Shown: positions 1 through 5,423 of the stretch, one piece after another
How positions within the stretch are numbered: the stretch's first letter is position 1
How the letters are laid out: each line of letters starts with the position of its first letter
Assembly: GCA_030824255.1 (NCBI GenBank)
Contig: JAVBYB010000447.1
Coordinates: forward strand, 1 to 5,423
Length of the DNA: 5,423 nucleotides
From: a bacterium
GTDB taxonomy: Bacteria > Pseudomonadota > Alphaproteobacteria > Caulobacterales > Hyphomonadaceae
Direction of reading: 5' to 3'
The notes under the pieces: generated by a model
Database searches by the model: none
The model's input: the letters and a program-made list of their open reading frames with translations, nothing else
What the model was told of the DNA's origin: nothing
Program-made: the position numbers and the translations under genes

Positions 1-422
1 AGCGATTTCAGCCAGTTCATCAGCGCGCGGCGAAAATGCCAGGAGCGGCGCAGCTCCGGCGTGTTCGGCGCATCGTTCTCGTGACGGGGCAGCTGCACGT
101 CATTCATCTTGGGCTTCAGGCCGCGGATCAGGTCTTCCTCGATCATGCGGCGCTGGTCCTCGGTCGGCACGCGCAGCACATGGCGCTCGGTCGCGCCCAG
201 CAGCCACCAGGCATTGCCCCACTTCTCGTGGCCGACCAGTCGGCCGCGCAGATTCGCTGCCTTGCCGACATAAAGCGCTTCAAGGAAGAACCCGTAGCGG
301 CGGCGCACGAAGACATAGATCCCGCCGGAATCAGCCGGAATCCCGCCCTTGGTCAGCGCGCAATTGAAAGTGTACGTCCGCCCGGATTCCCCGGTCCAGC
401 CGTGCCTGCCATAGAACATCAT
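1..422 (-). CDS. GIY-YIG nuclease family protein (partial, 3' end beyond window)
   Basis: Reading leftward from ATG at 422, an open frame of 140 codons continues past the left edge, so the C-terminus is missing. The core of a GIY-YIG domain is visible: Gly-Ile-Tyr at residues 34-36, Tyr-Val-Gly-Lys at 51-54 (the YIG half), then Asn57-Leu58-Arg59 with Arg61-Leu62 and His65. A later helix has Glu95 followed by Leu98-Ile99, Pro104 and Asn107. This is the spacing of the catalytic metal-binding glutamate in UvrC and other GIY-YIG nucleases. The family cuts DNA by a metal-dependent single-site mechanism, but small stand-alone bacterial members mostly have no assigned job, so the substrate is unknown. 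A second in-frame ATG directly follows the first (419), and neither has a strong Shine-Dalgarno sequence. The gene is divergent from the carboxylase gene. The family is clear; the role is not. Confidence 0.82.
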   Translation of the reverse strand, partial: MMFYGRHGWTGESGRTYTFNCALTKGGIPADSGGIYVFVRRRYGFFLEALYVGKAANLRGRLVGHEKWGNAWWLLGATERHVLRVPTEDQRRMIEEDLIRGLKPKMNDVQLPRHENDAPNTPELRRSWHFRRALMNWLKS

Positions 423-507
423 GGGTTAGCGTCCCGCCGTTTCTGCGCGGGAGAGTCTTGCCAGCGCCGGTTAATGACGCCTGAAAATTGGGGCGGAGGT
501 GCGTCAG

Positions 508-523
508 GGGCATGGATATGCCC
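508..523. repeat. Short perfect inverted repeat in the divergent intergenic region
   Basis: GGGCAT and ATGCCC flank a 4-base GGAT spacer, forming a 6-bp stem. It lies about 40 bases upstream of the candidate -35 element of the carboxylase gene, in the region shared with the leftward nuclease gene. It could be an operator half-site pair or a chance hairpin. No T-run follows, so it is not a typical terminator. Just upstream, TGACGC (475-480) and GCGTCA (501-506) form another weak inverted repeat. Confidence 0.3.
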
Positions 524-562
524 AACGACGACAAAACGCCGCTTCCCGTGGCGAGATTTGCC

Positions 563-591
563 TTGACCGAAGGGGGCTTATGGTCACTTTG
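563..591 (+). promoter_or_regulatory. Candidate promoter for the carboxylase gene
   Basis: TTGACC at 563-568 is a good match to the sigma-70 -35 consensus. Seventeen bases later comes ACTTTG (586-591), a poor -10 match. If it were used, transcription would begin near 598 and leave a leader of about 27 bases before the ATG at 625. The call rests on the -35 match and the spacing. Alphaproteobacterial -10 elements are often weak, so this is a candidate only. Confidence 0.25.
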
Positions 592-624
592 CCGTCACGA
601 AATGCAGGCCTCCCGGGGAAGTGG

Positions 625-2625
625 ATGTTCTCGAAAATCCTTATCGCCAACCGTGGTGAGATCGCCGTTCGCGTGATCAAGACGGCCCGTCGCATGGGTA
701 TCAAGACCGTCGTGGTCTATTCGGATGCCGACGCTGGCTCCATGGCCGTGGATATGGCCGACGAGGCGATCCACATCGGCGGCTCGCCAGCCGCCCAGTC
801 CTATCTGGTGCAGGACAAGATCGTCGCCGCCGTGAAGCAGTCGGGCGCGCAGGCCGTCCACCCCGGCTTCGGCTTCCTGTCCGAAAACGCCGTCTTCGCC
901 CAGCGCCTGAAAGACGAAGGCATCGCCTTCATCGGTCCGAACCCGCGCGCCATCGAAGCGATGGGCGACAAGATCACCTCGAAGAAGTTCGCCGCCGAAG
1001 CCGGCGTCAGCACCGTCCCAGGTCATATGGGTCTCATCGCCGACGCGCAGGAAGCGGTGAAGATCGCCGACAGCATCGGCTACCCGGTGATGATCAAGGC
1101 GTCCGCCGGCGGCGGCGGCAAGGGCCTGCGCATCGCGTGGAATTCCGCCGAAGCGAAAGAGGGCTTTGAAGGCGCTCGCGCTGAAGCCATCTCGTCCTTC
1201 GGTGATGATCGCATCTTCATCGAGAAGTTCGTCGACCAGCCGCGCCACATCGAGATCCAGGTCCTCGGCGACAAGCACGGCAACATCATCTACCTGAACG
1301 AGCGCGAGTGCTCGATCCAGCGCCGCAACCAGAAGGTCTTCGAGGAAGCTCCGTCGCCCTTCCTCACGTCCGAAACCCGCAAGGCCATGGGCGAGCAGGC
1401 AGTCGCCCTCGCCAAGGCCGTGGATTACGACAGCGCCGGCACCGTCGAATTCATCGTCGACGGCAACCGCAATTTCTACTTCCTCGAGATGAACACCCGT
1501 CTTCAGGTCGAGCACCCCGTCACCGAACTCATCACCGGCTACGATCTAGTCGAGCAGATGATCCGCGTCGCCGCCGGCGAAAAGCTGGCGATCAAGCAGA
1601 AGGACGTGAAGATCAACGGCTGGGCGCTCGAATCCCGCATCTACGCCGAAGACCCCTTCCGCGGCTTCCTGCCCTCCATCGGCCGCCTGAAGCGCATGCG
1701 CTTCCCCGCCGAGGGCAAGCTCGCCGAAGGCACTGTCCGCATTGATACGGGCGTGCGTGAAGGCGACGAGATCTCGATGTTCTACGATCCGATGATCGCC
1801 AAGCTCATCACCCACGGCAAGGACCGCGCCGCCGCCATCGCCACGCACGTGAAGGCGCTGGAGCGTCTGGAAGTGCAGGGCATCCAGGACAACTCGCCCT
1901 TCCTCGCCGCCGTGCTCGATCAGGCCCGCTTCCAGTCGGGCAACATCACCACCGGCTACATCAAGGAAGAATTCCCGGACGGCTTCCACGGCGCCACCGC
2001 TTCCGATCAGGTGGAAAAAGTCCTCGTCGCCGCCGCCACCTATGCCAACGTCCTGCTGCGCACGCGCATGTCGGGCATCTCCGGCCGCATCGAACCCGCC
2101 CGTCCCCAGCGCAAGGACTGGGTCGCCATCGTCGGCCGCAAGCACGTGCCGGTGAACATCAATTACCAGATGGGCGAAGCCGAACTCGAATTCGTCGACG
2201 ACAAGAAAACCCACACGCTCTCCACCCAGTGGAAGCCCGGCATGTCGATGATGGAACTGGTCTTCGACGACCAGACTTACGCCCTGTCCATCGCGCAGGC
2301 CGACGAGGGCTACGTCCTCCGCCGCCTCGGCGTCGAAGCCCGCATCAAGGTCTGCACGCCGGCCCAGGCCGAAATGCACGCCCGCCTGCCGGAGAAGCAG
2401 AAGCCGGACACCTCCAAGCTCATCATGAGCCCGATGCCCGGCCTCGTCGTCTCCGTCGCCGTCACGGTCGGCCAGGAAGTGAAAGCCGGCGAAGCCGTCT
2501 GCATCGTCGAAGCGATGAAGATGCAGAACATCATCCGCGCCGAAGCCGACGGCACCGTCAAAACCGTCACTGCCTCCGCCGGCGCCAGCGTCGCCGCAGA
2601 CGAAGTGCTGGTCGAGTTCGCCTAG
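625..2625 (+). CDS. pccA: Propionyl-CoA carboxylase alpha subunit (biotin carboxylase and biotin carrier)
   Basis: This 666-residue biotin enzyme uses ATP and bicarbonate to carboxylate its own biotin. The beta subunit then transfers the carboxyl group to propionyl-CoA, giving (S)-methylmalonyl-CoA, which feeds the TCA cycle. The start is ATG 625: MFSKILIANRGEIAVRV is the canonical N-terminus, and GGGGAAG lies just upstream. In order it has a biotin carboxylase N-domain (about 1-115); an ATP-grasp domain with the glycine-rich loop at 161-167; metal and active-site residues Glu275, Glu288, Asn290, Arg292 and Glu296; and a C-domain with Arg338. Arg292, Glu296 and Arg338 fall at the E. coli AccC numbers. 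A linker domain follows with the PCC-like PDGFHG stretch, then a C-terminal biotinyl domain with EAMKM. The biotinylated residue should be Lys632, 34 residues from the end, as in human PCCA. No catalytic residue appears lost. pccB is not in the window. A methylcrotonyl- or acetyl-CoA carboxylase subunit is less likely, given the linker. Confidence 0.93.
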   Translation: MFSKILIANRGEIAVRVIKTARRMGIKTVVVYSDADAGSMAVDMADEAIHIGGSPAAQSYLVQDKIVAAVKQSGAQAVHPGFGFLSENAVFAQRLKDEGIAFIGPNPRAIEAMGDKITSKKFAAEAGVSTVPGHMGLIADAQEAVKIADSIGYPVMIKASAGGGGKGLRIAWNSAEAKEGFEGARAEAISSFGDDRIFIEKFVDQPRHIEIQVLGDKHGNIIYLNERECSIQRRNQKVFEEAPSPFLTSETRKAMGEQAVALAKAVDYDSAGTVEFIVDGNRNFYFLEMNTRLQVEHPVTELITGYDLVEQMIRVAAGEKLAIKQKDVKINGWALESRIYAEDPFRGFLPSIGRLKRMRFPAEGKLAEGTVRIDTGVREGDEISMFYDPMIAKLITHGKDRAAAIATHVKALERLEVQGIQDNSPFLAAVLDQARFQSGNITTGYIKEEFPDGFHGATASDQVEKVLVAAATYANVLLRTRMSGISGRIEPARPQRKDWVAIVGRKHVPVNINYQMGEAELEFVDDKKTHTLSTQWKPGMSMMELVFDDQTYALSIAQADEGYVLRRLGVEARIKVCTPAQAEMHARLPEKQKPDTSKLIMSPMPGLVVSVAVTVGQEVKAGEAVCIVEAMKMQNIIRAEADGTVKTVTASAGASVAADEVLVEFA

Positions 2626-2667
2626 GGCGCCTGTGGGCTTCCAGATTGGGCTTCCCCCAAAAGAAAT

Positions 2668-2695
2668 ACGGCCGGACATCACTGTCCGGCCGTTT
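2668..2695. terminator. Bidirectional rho-independent terminator
   Basis: A perfect 10-bp stem, CGGCCGGACA (2669-2678) with TGTCCGGCCG (2683-2692), closes on a TCAC loop; A2668 and T2693 add an eleventh pair. On the plus strand TTT follows. On the minus strand the tract after the stem reads TATTTCTTTT, a better U-tract. The hairpin lies in the 95-base gap between the convergent carboxylase and PepSY genes. It can therefore end both transcripts, probably more efficiently in the leftward direction. Confidence 0.85.
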
Positions 2696-2720
2696 GCATT
2701 CCGGGCGTCAGCACCAGAAC

Positions 2721-3035
2721 TTAGTCGCGATCAATCTCGCGTACCTTGCCATCGCGCGCCGACAGCTCAACCTCGATCTCGCGCCCATCCGCATCGCGGC
2801 CCTCCACCTTCCACTCGTCATTGTCCTCAAGGTCCACCTCGCGGAGCGTGACGAGGCCGTGGCTCTTGGCGATCTCCACCGCCTTCGCGTGGTTGATCGT
2901 GAAGCCGCGCTCCTTGGCGCGCTGGTCCAGACGCTCAAGACGCGCGGGGGACAGGTCATCGTCCTGCGCAAAGGCGGGCAGGGCGAATGCGCCGGCCGTC
3001 ATCGTGGCGGCCATGAGGAGACGTGCAATCTTCAA
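2721..3035 (-). CDS. Small periplasmic PepSY-domain protein
   Basis: This 104-residue exported protein begins with a signal peptide: Lys2 and Arg5, a hydrophobic core, and a probable signal peptidase I site after Ala23 (Ala-Phe-Ala, then Gln-Asp-Asp-Asp). The mature part, about 81 residues, is highly charged. A PepSY domain spans roughly 49-103: an AVEIAKSHG helix, then strands around EWKVEGRDADGREIEVEL, ending in GKVREIDRD. PepSY domains occur in M4 peptidase propeptides, where they inhibit the enzyme, and in many small secreted proteins of unknown function, often beside two-component systems. No peptidase or histidine kinase gene is in the window, so no partner can be named. The start codon is TTG at 3035, chosen because AAGGAG sits 8 bases upstream. 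The next in-frame ATG (Met8) would cut the signal peptide and lies about 29 bases from that site. The gene converges on the carboxylase gene across a shared terminator. Confidence 0.85.
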   Translation of the reverse strand: MKIARLLMAATMTAGAFALPAFAQDDDLSPARLERLDQRAKERGFTINHAKAVEIAKSHGLVTLREVDLEDNDEWKVEGRDADGREIEVELSARDGKVREIDRD

Positions 3036-3043
3036 GGGAGGAA

Positions 3044-3049
3044 CTCCTT
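3044..3049 (-). promoter_or_regulatory. Strong ribosome binding site fixing a TTG start
   Basis: On the minus strand AAGGAG lies 8 bases before TTG 3035, an optimal match and spacing to the 16S anti-Shine-Dalgarno sequence. It decides the start of the PepSY gene in favour of TTG over the downstream ATG codons. A CTCC four bases downstream could pair with the GGAG in a very small hairpin, but I would not claim regulation from it. Confidence 0.7.
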
Positions 3050-3072
3050 TTTATGTACTCTGTGGAGGCGCG

Positions 3073-3101
3073 CAAAGTCGGCGCCGGGGCATGAACCTCA
3101 A
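3073..3101 (-). promoter_or_regulatory. Candidate promoter for the PepSY gene
   Basis: On the minus strand TTGAGG (3101-3096) is followed, after 17 bases, by ACTTTG (3078-3073). If used, the leader would be about 30 bases and would contain the AAGGAG site. The -10 element matches the consensus poorly. The arrangement mirrors the candidate in front of the carboxylase gene (same hexamer, same 17-base spacer), the main reason for listing it. Confidence 0.22.
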
Positions 3102-3255
3102 CTGAACAACGCAGTCCCCACCAAAGATGATAAGCCGCGTTACGCCGTCTCGGCGCCCATGCCTTTCCGATATAGTCATCCGGCGCCGCCATCCCACCCC
3201 CGTCGCCAAGCCTTCGCGCGGGAACTCATGTGCGCCCCCGTACGTTTCCGGCCTG

Positions 3256-3657
3256 ATGAGCAAGCTGTTCACGAAATTCGCAAACGGCGTCGCCGCAATC
3301 GCTGGCAGCCCGTACGCGTTCATGGTCTGCGCCGGCTATGTCGTCGCGTGGGCCCTCACCGGGCCGCTGTTCGGCTTCTCGGACACCTGGCAGCTCGTGA
3401 TCAACACCTCGACCACCATCATCACCTTCCTGATGGTCTTCATCATCCAGAACACGCAGAACCGCGACAATGGCGCCATACAGGCCAAGCTCGACGAACT
3501 GATCCGCGCCTCCGCAAAAGCCGACAACAAATTCATCGGCATCGAACACCTCACCGACGAGGAACTCCAGCGCATCCTCGAGGAAGTCGAAGAAAATGCC
3601 GTGCGCCTGCACAGCGAACGCAAACGCCGCAACAGCATCCCTTCCGTAACCCACTAG
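3256..3657 (+). CDS. Low-affinity iron permease family membrane protein
   Basis: This 133-residue protein matches the family named after yeast Fet4 (Iron_permease). The recognisable core is a first membrane segment at about 20-40 (YAFMVCAGYVVAWALTGPLF), then FSDTWQLVINT at 41-51, a second segment through about 64 (TTIITFLMVFIIQ), and the hallmark Gln65-Asn-Thr-Gln-Asn-Arg-Asp71, followed by KLDELIRA. The C-terminal 45 or so residues are charged and helical (LTDEELQRILEEVEENA) and probably cytoplasmic. Bacterial members are short, with two predicted segments, against several more in Fet4. Iron transport is therefore inferred from family naming, not shown. The start is ATG 3256, where the conserved N-terminus begins. 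An upstream ATG at 3127 would add 43 arginine- and proline-rich residues unlike the family. No Shine-Dalgarno sequence precedes 3256. The UPF0178 gene follows after 53 bases. Confidence 0.85.
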   Translation: MSKLFTKFANGVAAIAGSPYAFMVCAGYVVAWALTGPLFGFSDTWQLVINTSTTIITFLMVFIIQNTQNRDNGAIQAKLDELIRASAKADNKFIGIEHLTDEELQRILEEVEENAVRLHSERKRRNSIPSVTH

Positions 3658-3710
3658 TCACGCGCGGCTGCGGCTGGACTATCCGTCCCATCCCGTCCAA
3701 ACCTCCGCCC

Positions 3711-4163
3711 ATGATCATCTATGTCGATGCAGACGCCTGCCCGGTGAAGGAAGAGGTCTACAAGGTCGCCCGCCGCGTCGGCTGCGATGTCTTCCTCGTC
3801 GCCAACTCCTTCATCCGCACACCCGCCGAGCCCCGCATAAAATTCGTCCTCGTCGACGCCGGCGCCGACATCGCGGACGACTGGATCGCCGACCGCGCCA
3901 TTCTCGGCGACGTCGTCATCACCAACGACATCCCGCTCGCCGCCCGCGCGCTGGAGAAGGGCGCGGAGGCGATCTCCCCCACCGCGAAAGTTTTCACCGC
4001 AGACATGATCGGCTCGGCCCTCGCCACGCGCGGCCTGATGGAGCACCTCCGCTCCTTCGGCGAAATCACCACCGGCCCCAAACCCTTCTCGCCCAAGGAT
4101 CGCTCCGCCTTCCTCTCCGCCCTCGACGCCGCCATAAACCGCGCAAGGAAGAAGGCGGGGTAG
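3711..4163 (+). CDS. UPF0178 (YaiI/YqxD, DUF188) family protein
   Basis: This 150-residue protein carries the family signatures in order: VDADACP at 5-11; the acidic block GADIADDWIADRA at 51-63; GDVVITNDIPLAARAL at 66-81; and the C-terminal GPKPFSPKDRSAF at 122-134. The fold is related to PIN/NYN nucleases. The conserved aspartates (Asp6, Asp8, Asp53, Asp56, Asp57, Asp73) are placed as if to bind metal, but the biochemical activity of the family is not established. It should be a soluble cytoplasmic protein. The length is normal for the family and no signature residue is missing. ATG 3711 is the start because the conserved first strand (IIYVDADACP) begins immediately after it. The frame is open far upstream, but that extension is low-complexity shadow reading. 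The bases before the ATG are C-rich with no Shine-Dalgarno sequence, so translation may be coupled to the permease gene or SD-independent. Confidence 0.92.
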   Translation: MIIYVDADACPVKEEVYKVARRVGCDVFLVANSFIRTPAEPRIKFVLVDAGADIADDWIADRAILGDVVITNDIPLAARALEKGAEAISPTAKVFTADMIGSALATRGLMEHLRSFGEITTGPKPFSPKDRSAFLSALDAAINRARKKAG

Positions 4164-4238
4164 GGCGCTCCACCCAAAACTTCCGCAACCCCGATCAAGC
4201 GCAGCCCCGCGCCTCTTGCCATCCTGCCCCCGGTCTCG

Positions 4239-4243
4239 AAGGA
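4239..4243 (+). promoter_or_regulatory. Ribosome binding site of the AraC-family gene
   Basis: AAGGA lies 7 bases before ATG 4251. It supports that start and contrasts with the two genes just upstream, which show no such site. Confidence 0.7.
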
Positions 4244-4250
4244 TCAGGAC

Positions 4251-5096
4251 ATGCAGGCGATAGGCAGAGCCCTCTGGTACGTTGAAAGCCATCTCGGAGA
4301 GCCATTCGCGCTTGCCGATGTGGCGCGTGTCTCCGGTCTCTCCCGCTTTCACCTCGCGCGCACCTTCGCCGCCATCGTCGGCCAGCCGGTGCTCAGCTAT
4401 GCGCGCGCCCGCCGGCTCAGCGAGGCGGCGCGGCTCCTCTCCGATGGCGCGCCCGATATCCTGCAGGTCGCGCTCAGCGTGGGATACGGATCACACGAGG
4501 CCTTCACCCGCGCCTTCCGCGATCAGTTCGGCCTCACGCCAGAAGAGATGCGCGCCCGGCGCTCCCTCGCCACTCTCCCGCTCACGGAGCCACTCCGCAT
4601 GCCAGACCAGCCCGCCAGCAACGCCATCGCGCCCGATCGCTTCGTCTCCGGCAAGGCGATGCTCTTCGCCGGCCTCCGCCGCTATTTCCGCTTTGATGAG
4701 CGCGCCGGCATCGCCTCGCTCTGGCATGCCTTCGGCCCGCACCTCGGCTCAATCGCAAACACGATCGAAGGCGCCGCCTTCGGCCTCTGCCTCGCCCCCG
4801 CCGATCCCGATGACGACGCCGGCTTCGACTACGCCCCCGCCGTAGAGGTCAGCAGCCTGGATGATCTCCCAGAAGGCCTCTCCGGCATCCGCATCGCACC
4901 GCGCGAGTGGGCTGTCTTCCGCCACGCCGGCCACGTCTCCACGCTGGGCGCCACCTGCGCCGCCGCCGGAGACTGGCTAGCCAACTCCGGCCGCCAGCCC
5001 ACCGACTGCGCCATGCAGATGCTCGAACGCTACGGCCCAGACTTCAACGCCACCACCGGCCAGGGCGGCTGCGAAGTCTGGATCCCGGTGAACTGA
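4251..5096 (+). CDS. AraC-family transcriptional regulator with GyrI-like effector domain
   Basis: This 281-residue one-component regulator has its DNA-binding domain at the N-terminus. The two helix-turn-helix units are at about 19-41 (FALADVARVSGLSRFHLARTF) and 68-101, with the classic GYGSHEAFTRAFRDQFGLTPEEMR. A short linker leads to a GyrI-like (Rob/BmrR-type) ligand-binding domain at about 129-281, including LERYGPDFN and the closing CEVWIPV strand with Glu275. Domain order is that of E. coli Rob. GyrI-like domains typically bind hydrophobic or cationic small molecules, so a stress- or drug-responsive activator is a reasonable inference; ligand and targets are unknown. The start at ATG 4251 is backed by AAGGA seven bases upstream, and the first helix begins at once. 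It follows the UPF0178 gene by 87 bases in the same direction with no visible terminator between, so read-through is possible. No efflux or detoxification gene lies beside it in the window. Both halves look intact. Confidence 0.9.
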   Translation: MQAIGRALWYVESHLGEPFALADVARVSGLSRFHLARTFAAIVGQPVLSYARARRLSEAARLLSDGAPDILQVALSVGYGSHEAFTRAFRDQFGLTPEEMRARRSLATLPLTEPLRMPDQPASNAIAPDRFVSGKAMLFAGLRRYFRFDERAGIASLWHAFGPHLGSIANTIEGAAFGLCLAPADPDDDAGFDYAPAVEVSSLDDLPEGLSGIRIAPREWAVFRHAGHVSTLGATCAAAGDWLANSGRQPTDCAMQMLERYGPDFNATTGQGGCEVWIPVN

Positions 5097-5423
5097 CCTC
5101 AACCGCGCGCGAAAGCTCTGTCCGGTAACATGCCTGCTAGGCGGGCCAAAGGGCGGCGCAGCTAGCTGTCAGGGCTTGCTCGCCAACGCCCGACCTCTCC
5201 GATCCGTAGCGCTGACCGAGTTGCTTGACCTATGGGCTAGGCTCGCTAAGCGTATTCGCTGGTTCGGTGCCGGGGCAATCTTTTTCGGCTGGGTCGTCTC
5301 GTTTCCGAGATGGTCAGTCTGGTGCCCGGTCCGATGCGCGATCTGAAGCGGGCGTTGATTGGCGCCCAGCGTTTGGGGGGGGCATCGAAGCTTATTTTGG
5401 GGGGGACGAATGAAGCCCGATTA
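5097..5423. other. Right-hand tail with no recognised gene; composition shift and G runs
   Basis: I can name no gene in these 327 bases. They are richer in T than the rest and lack the steady G/C third-position rhythm of the genes to the left. They contain a perfect 10-base palindrome, CAGCTAGCTG (5159-5168), a small TCTCG/CGAGA hairpin near 5297-5310, and runs of 8 G (5375-5382) and 7 G (5399-5405), each after TTT. Three plus-strand frames are open in part. One runs from within the AraC gene to a stop at 5344-5346. One runs from TTG 5225 to TGA 5411-5413. One is open from about 5250 to the window end, with ATG codons at 5310 and 5334. In the frame of 5225, an ATG at 5410 overlaps the TGA as ATGA. 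None of the translations resembles a family I know. A degraded gene, a mobile-element edge or the start of a gene to the right are all possible. Confidence 0.45.

Noticed and set aside
36..566. Plus-strand open frame of 176 codons at the left edge
   Set aside because: It is antisense to the GIY-YIG gene, whose motifs are clear on the minus strand.
499..624. N-terminal extension of pccA by 42 residues
   Set aside because: Biotin carboxylases begin at the KILIANRGEIA strand. The extension is not family-like, and a purine-rich site lies right before ATG 625.
2634..2655. TGGGCTTCC repeated twice with a 13-base period after the pccA stop
   Set aside because: It is only two short copies in an intergenic gap and is easily due to chance; no array or site family is recognised.
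595..2682. Long minus-strand open frames opposite pccA (306 and 378 codons)
   Set aside because: Their translations are rich in Gly, Asp, Ala and His with no recognisable domain. They mirror the third-position C/G bias of a clearly real gene on the plus strand.
3036..3255. Possible small gene or RNA in the gap between the PepSY and permease genes
   Set aside because: Short open frames there have no binding site or family resemblance. TATAGT at 3171-3176 lacks a matching -35 element at 16-18 bases, so I did not call a promoter for the permease gene.
2229..3710. Plus-strand open frame running from inside pccA into the UPF0178 gene as a 644-residue protein
   Set aside because: Only the last 150 residues match a family. 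The upstream part reads pccA out of frame, then the antisense of the PepSY gene and the out-of-frame permease gene, and is arginine- and proline-rich.
3654..4352. Minus-strand open frames opposite the UPF0178 gene
   Set aside because: They are glycine- and alanine-rich shadows of a well-conserved plus-strand gene.

Overview
The window looks like ordinary chromosome from a GC-rich alphaproteobacterium. The support is a strong G/C bias at third codon positions, a 666-residue PccA-type carboxylase, a UPF0178 protein and a single-chain AraC/GyrI-like regulator. A Hyphomonadaceae- or Caulobacterales-like host is only a guess. I recognise six protein genes, one cut by the left edge. I see no RNA gene, CRISPR array, prophage, complete insertion sequence or defence cassette.

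Layout. A GIY-YIG nuclease-family gene runs leftward off the window (422 to 1, minus). Divergent from it across about 200 bases is the alpha subunit of propionyl-CoA carboxylase (625-2625, plus), complete with biotin carboxylase, linker and biotin-carrier domains. A perfect GC-rich hairpin with T-rich flanks on both sides (about 2668-2695) separates it from a convergent small periplasmic PepSY protein (3035-2721, minus), which starts at TTG. Divergent from the PepSY gene is a rightward run: a low-affinity iron permease-family membrane protein (3256-3657), a UPF0178/YaiI-type PIN-like protein (3711-4163) and an AraC-family regulator with a GyrI-like ligand domain (4251-5096). The last 327 bases (5097-5423) hold no gene I can name. 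They differ from the rest in composition, with long G runs, more T and several overlapping open frames.

How the genes work together. No shared pathway is evident. PccA needs a PccB partner encoded outside the window. The permease and UPF0178 genes are close enough (53 bases) to share a transcript. The AraC-type gene has its own good ribosome binding site and may be separate. The PepSY protein and the permease share an upstream region, but nothing ties them functionally. I did not find a previously undescribed system. The stretch most worth a second look is the right-hand tail after 5097.
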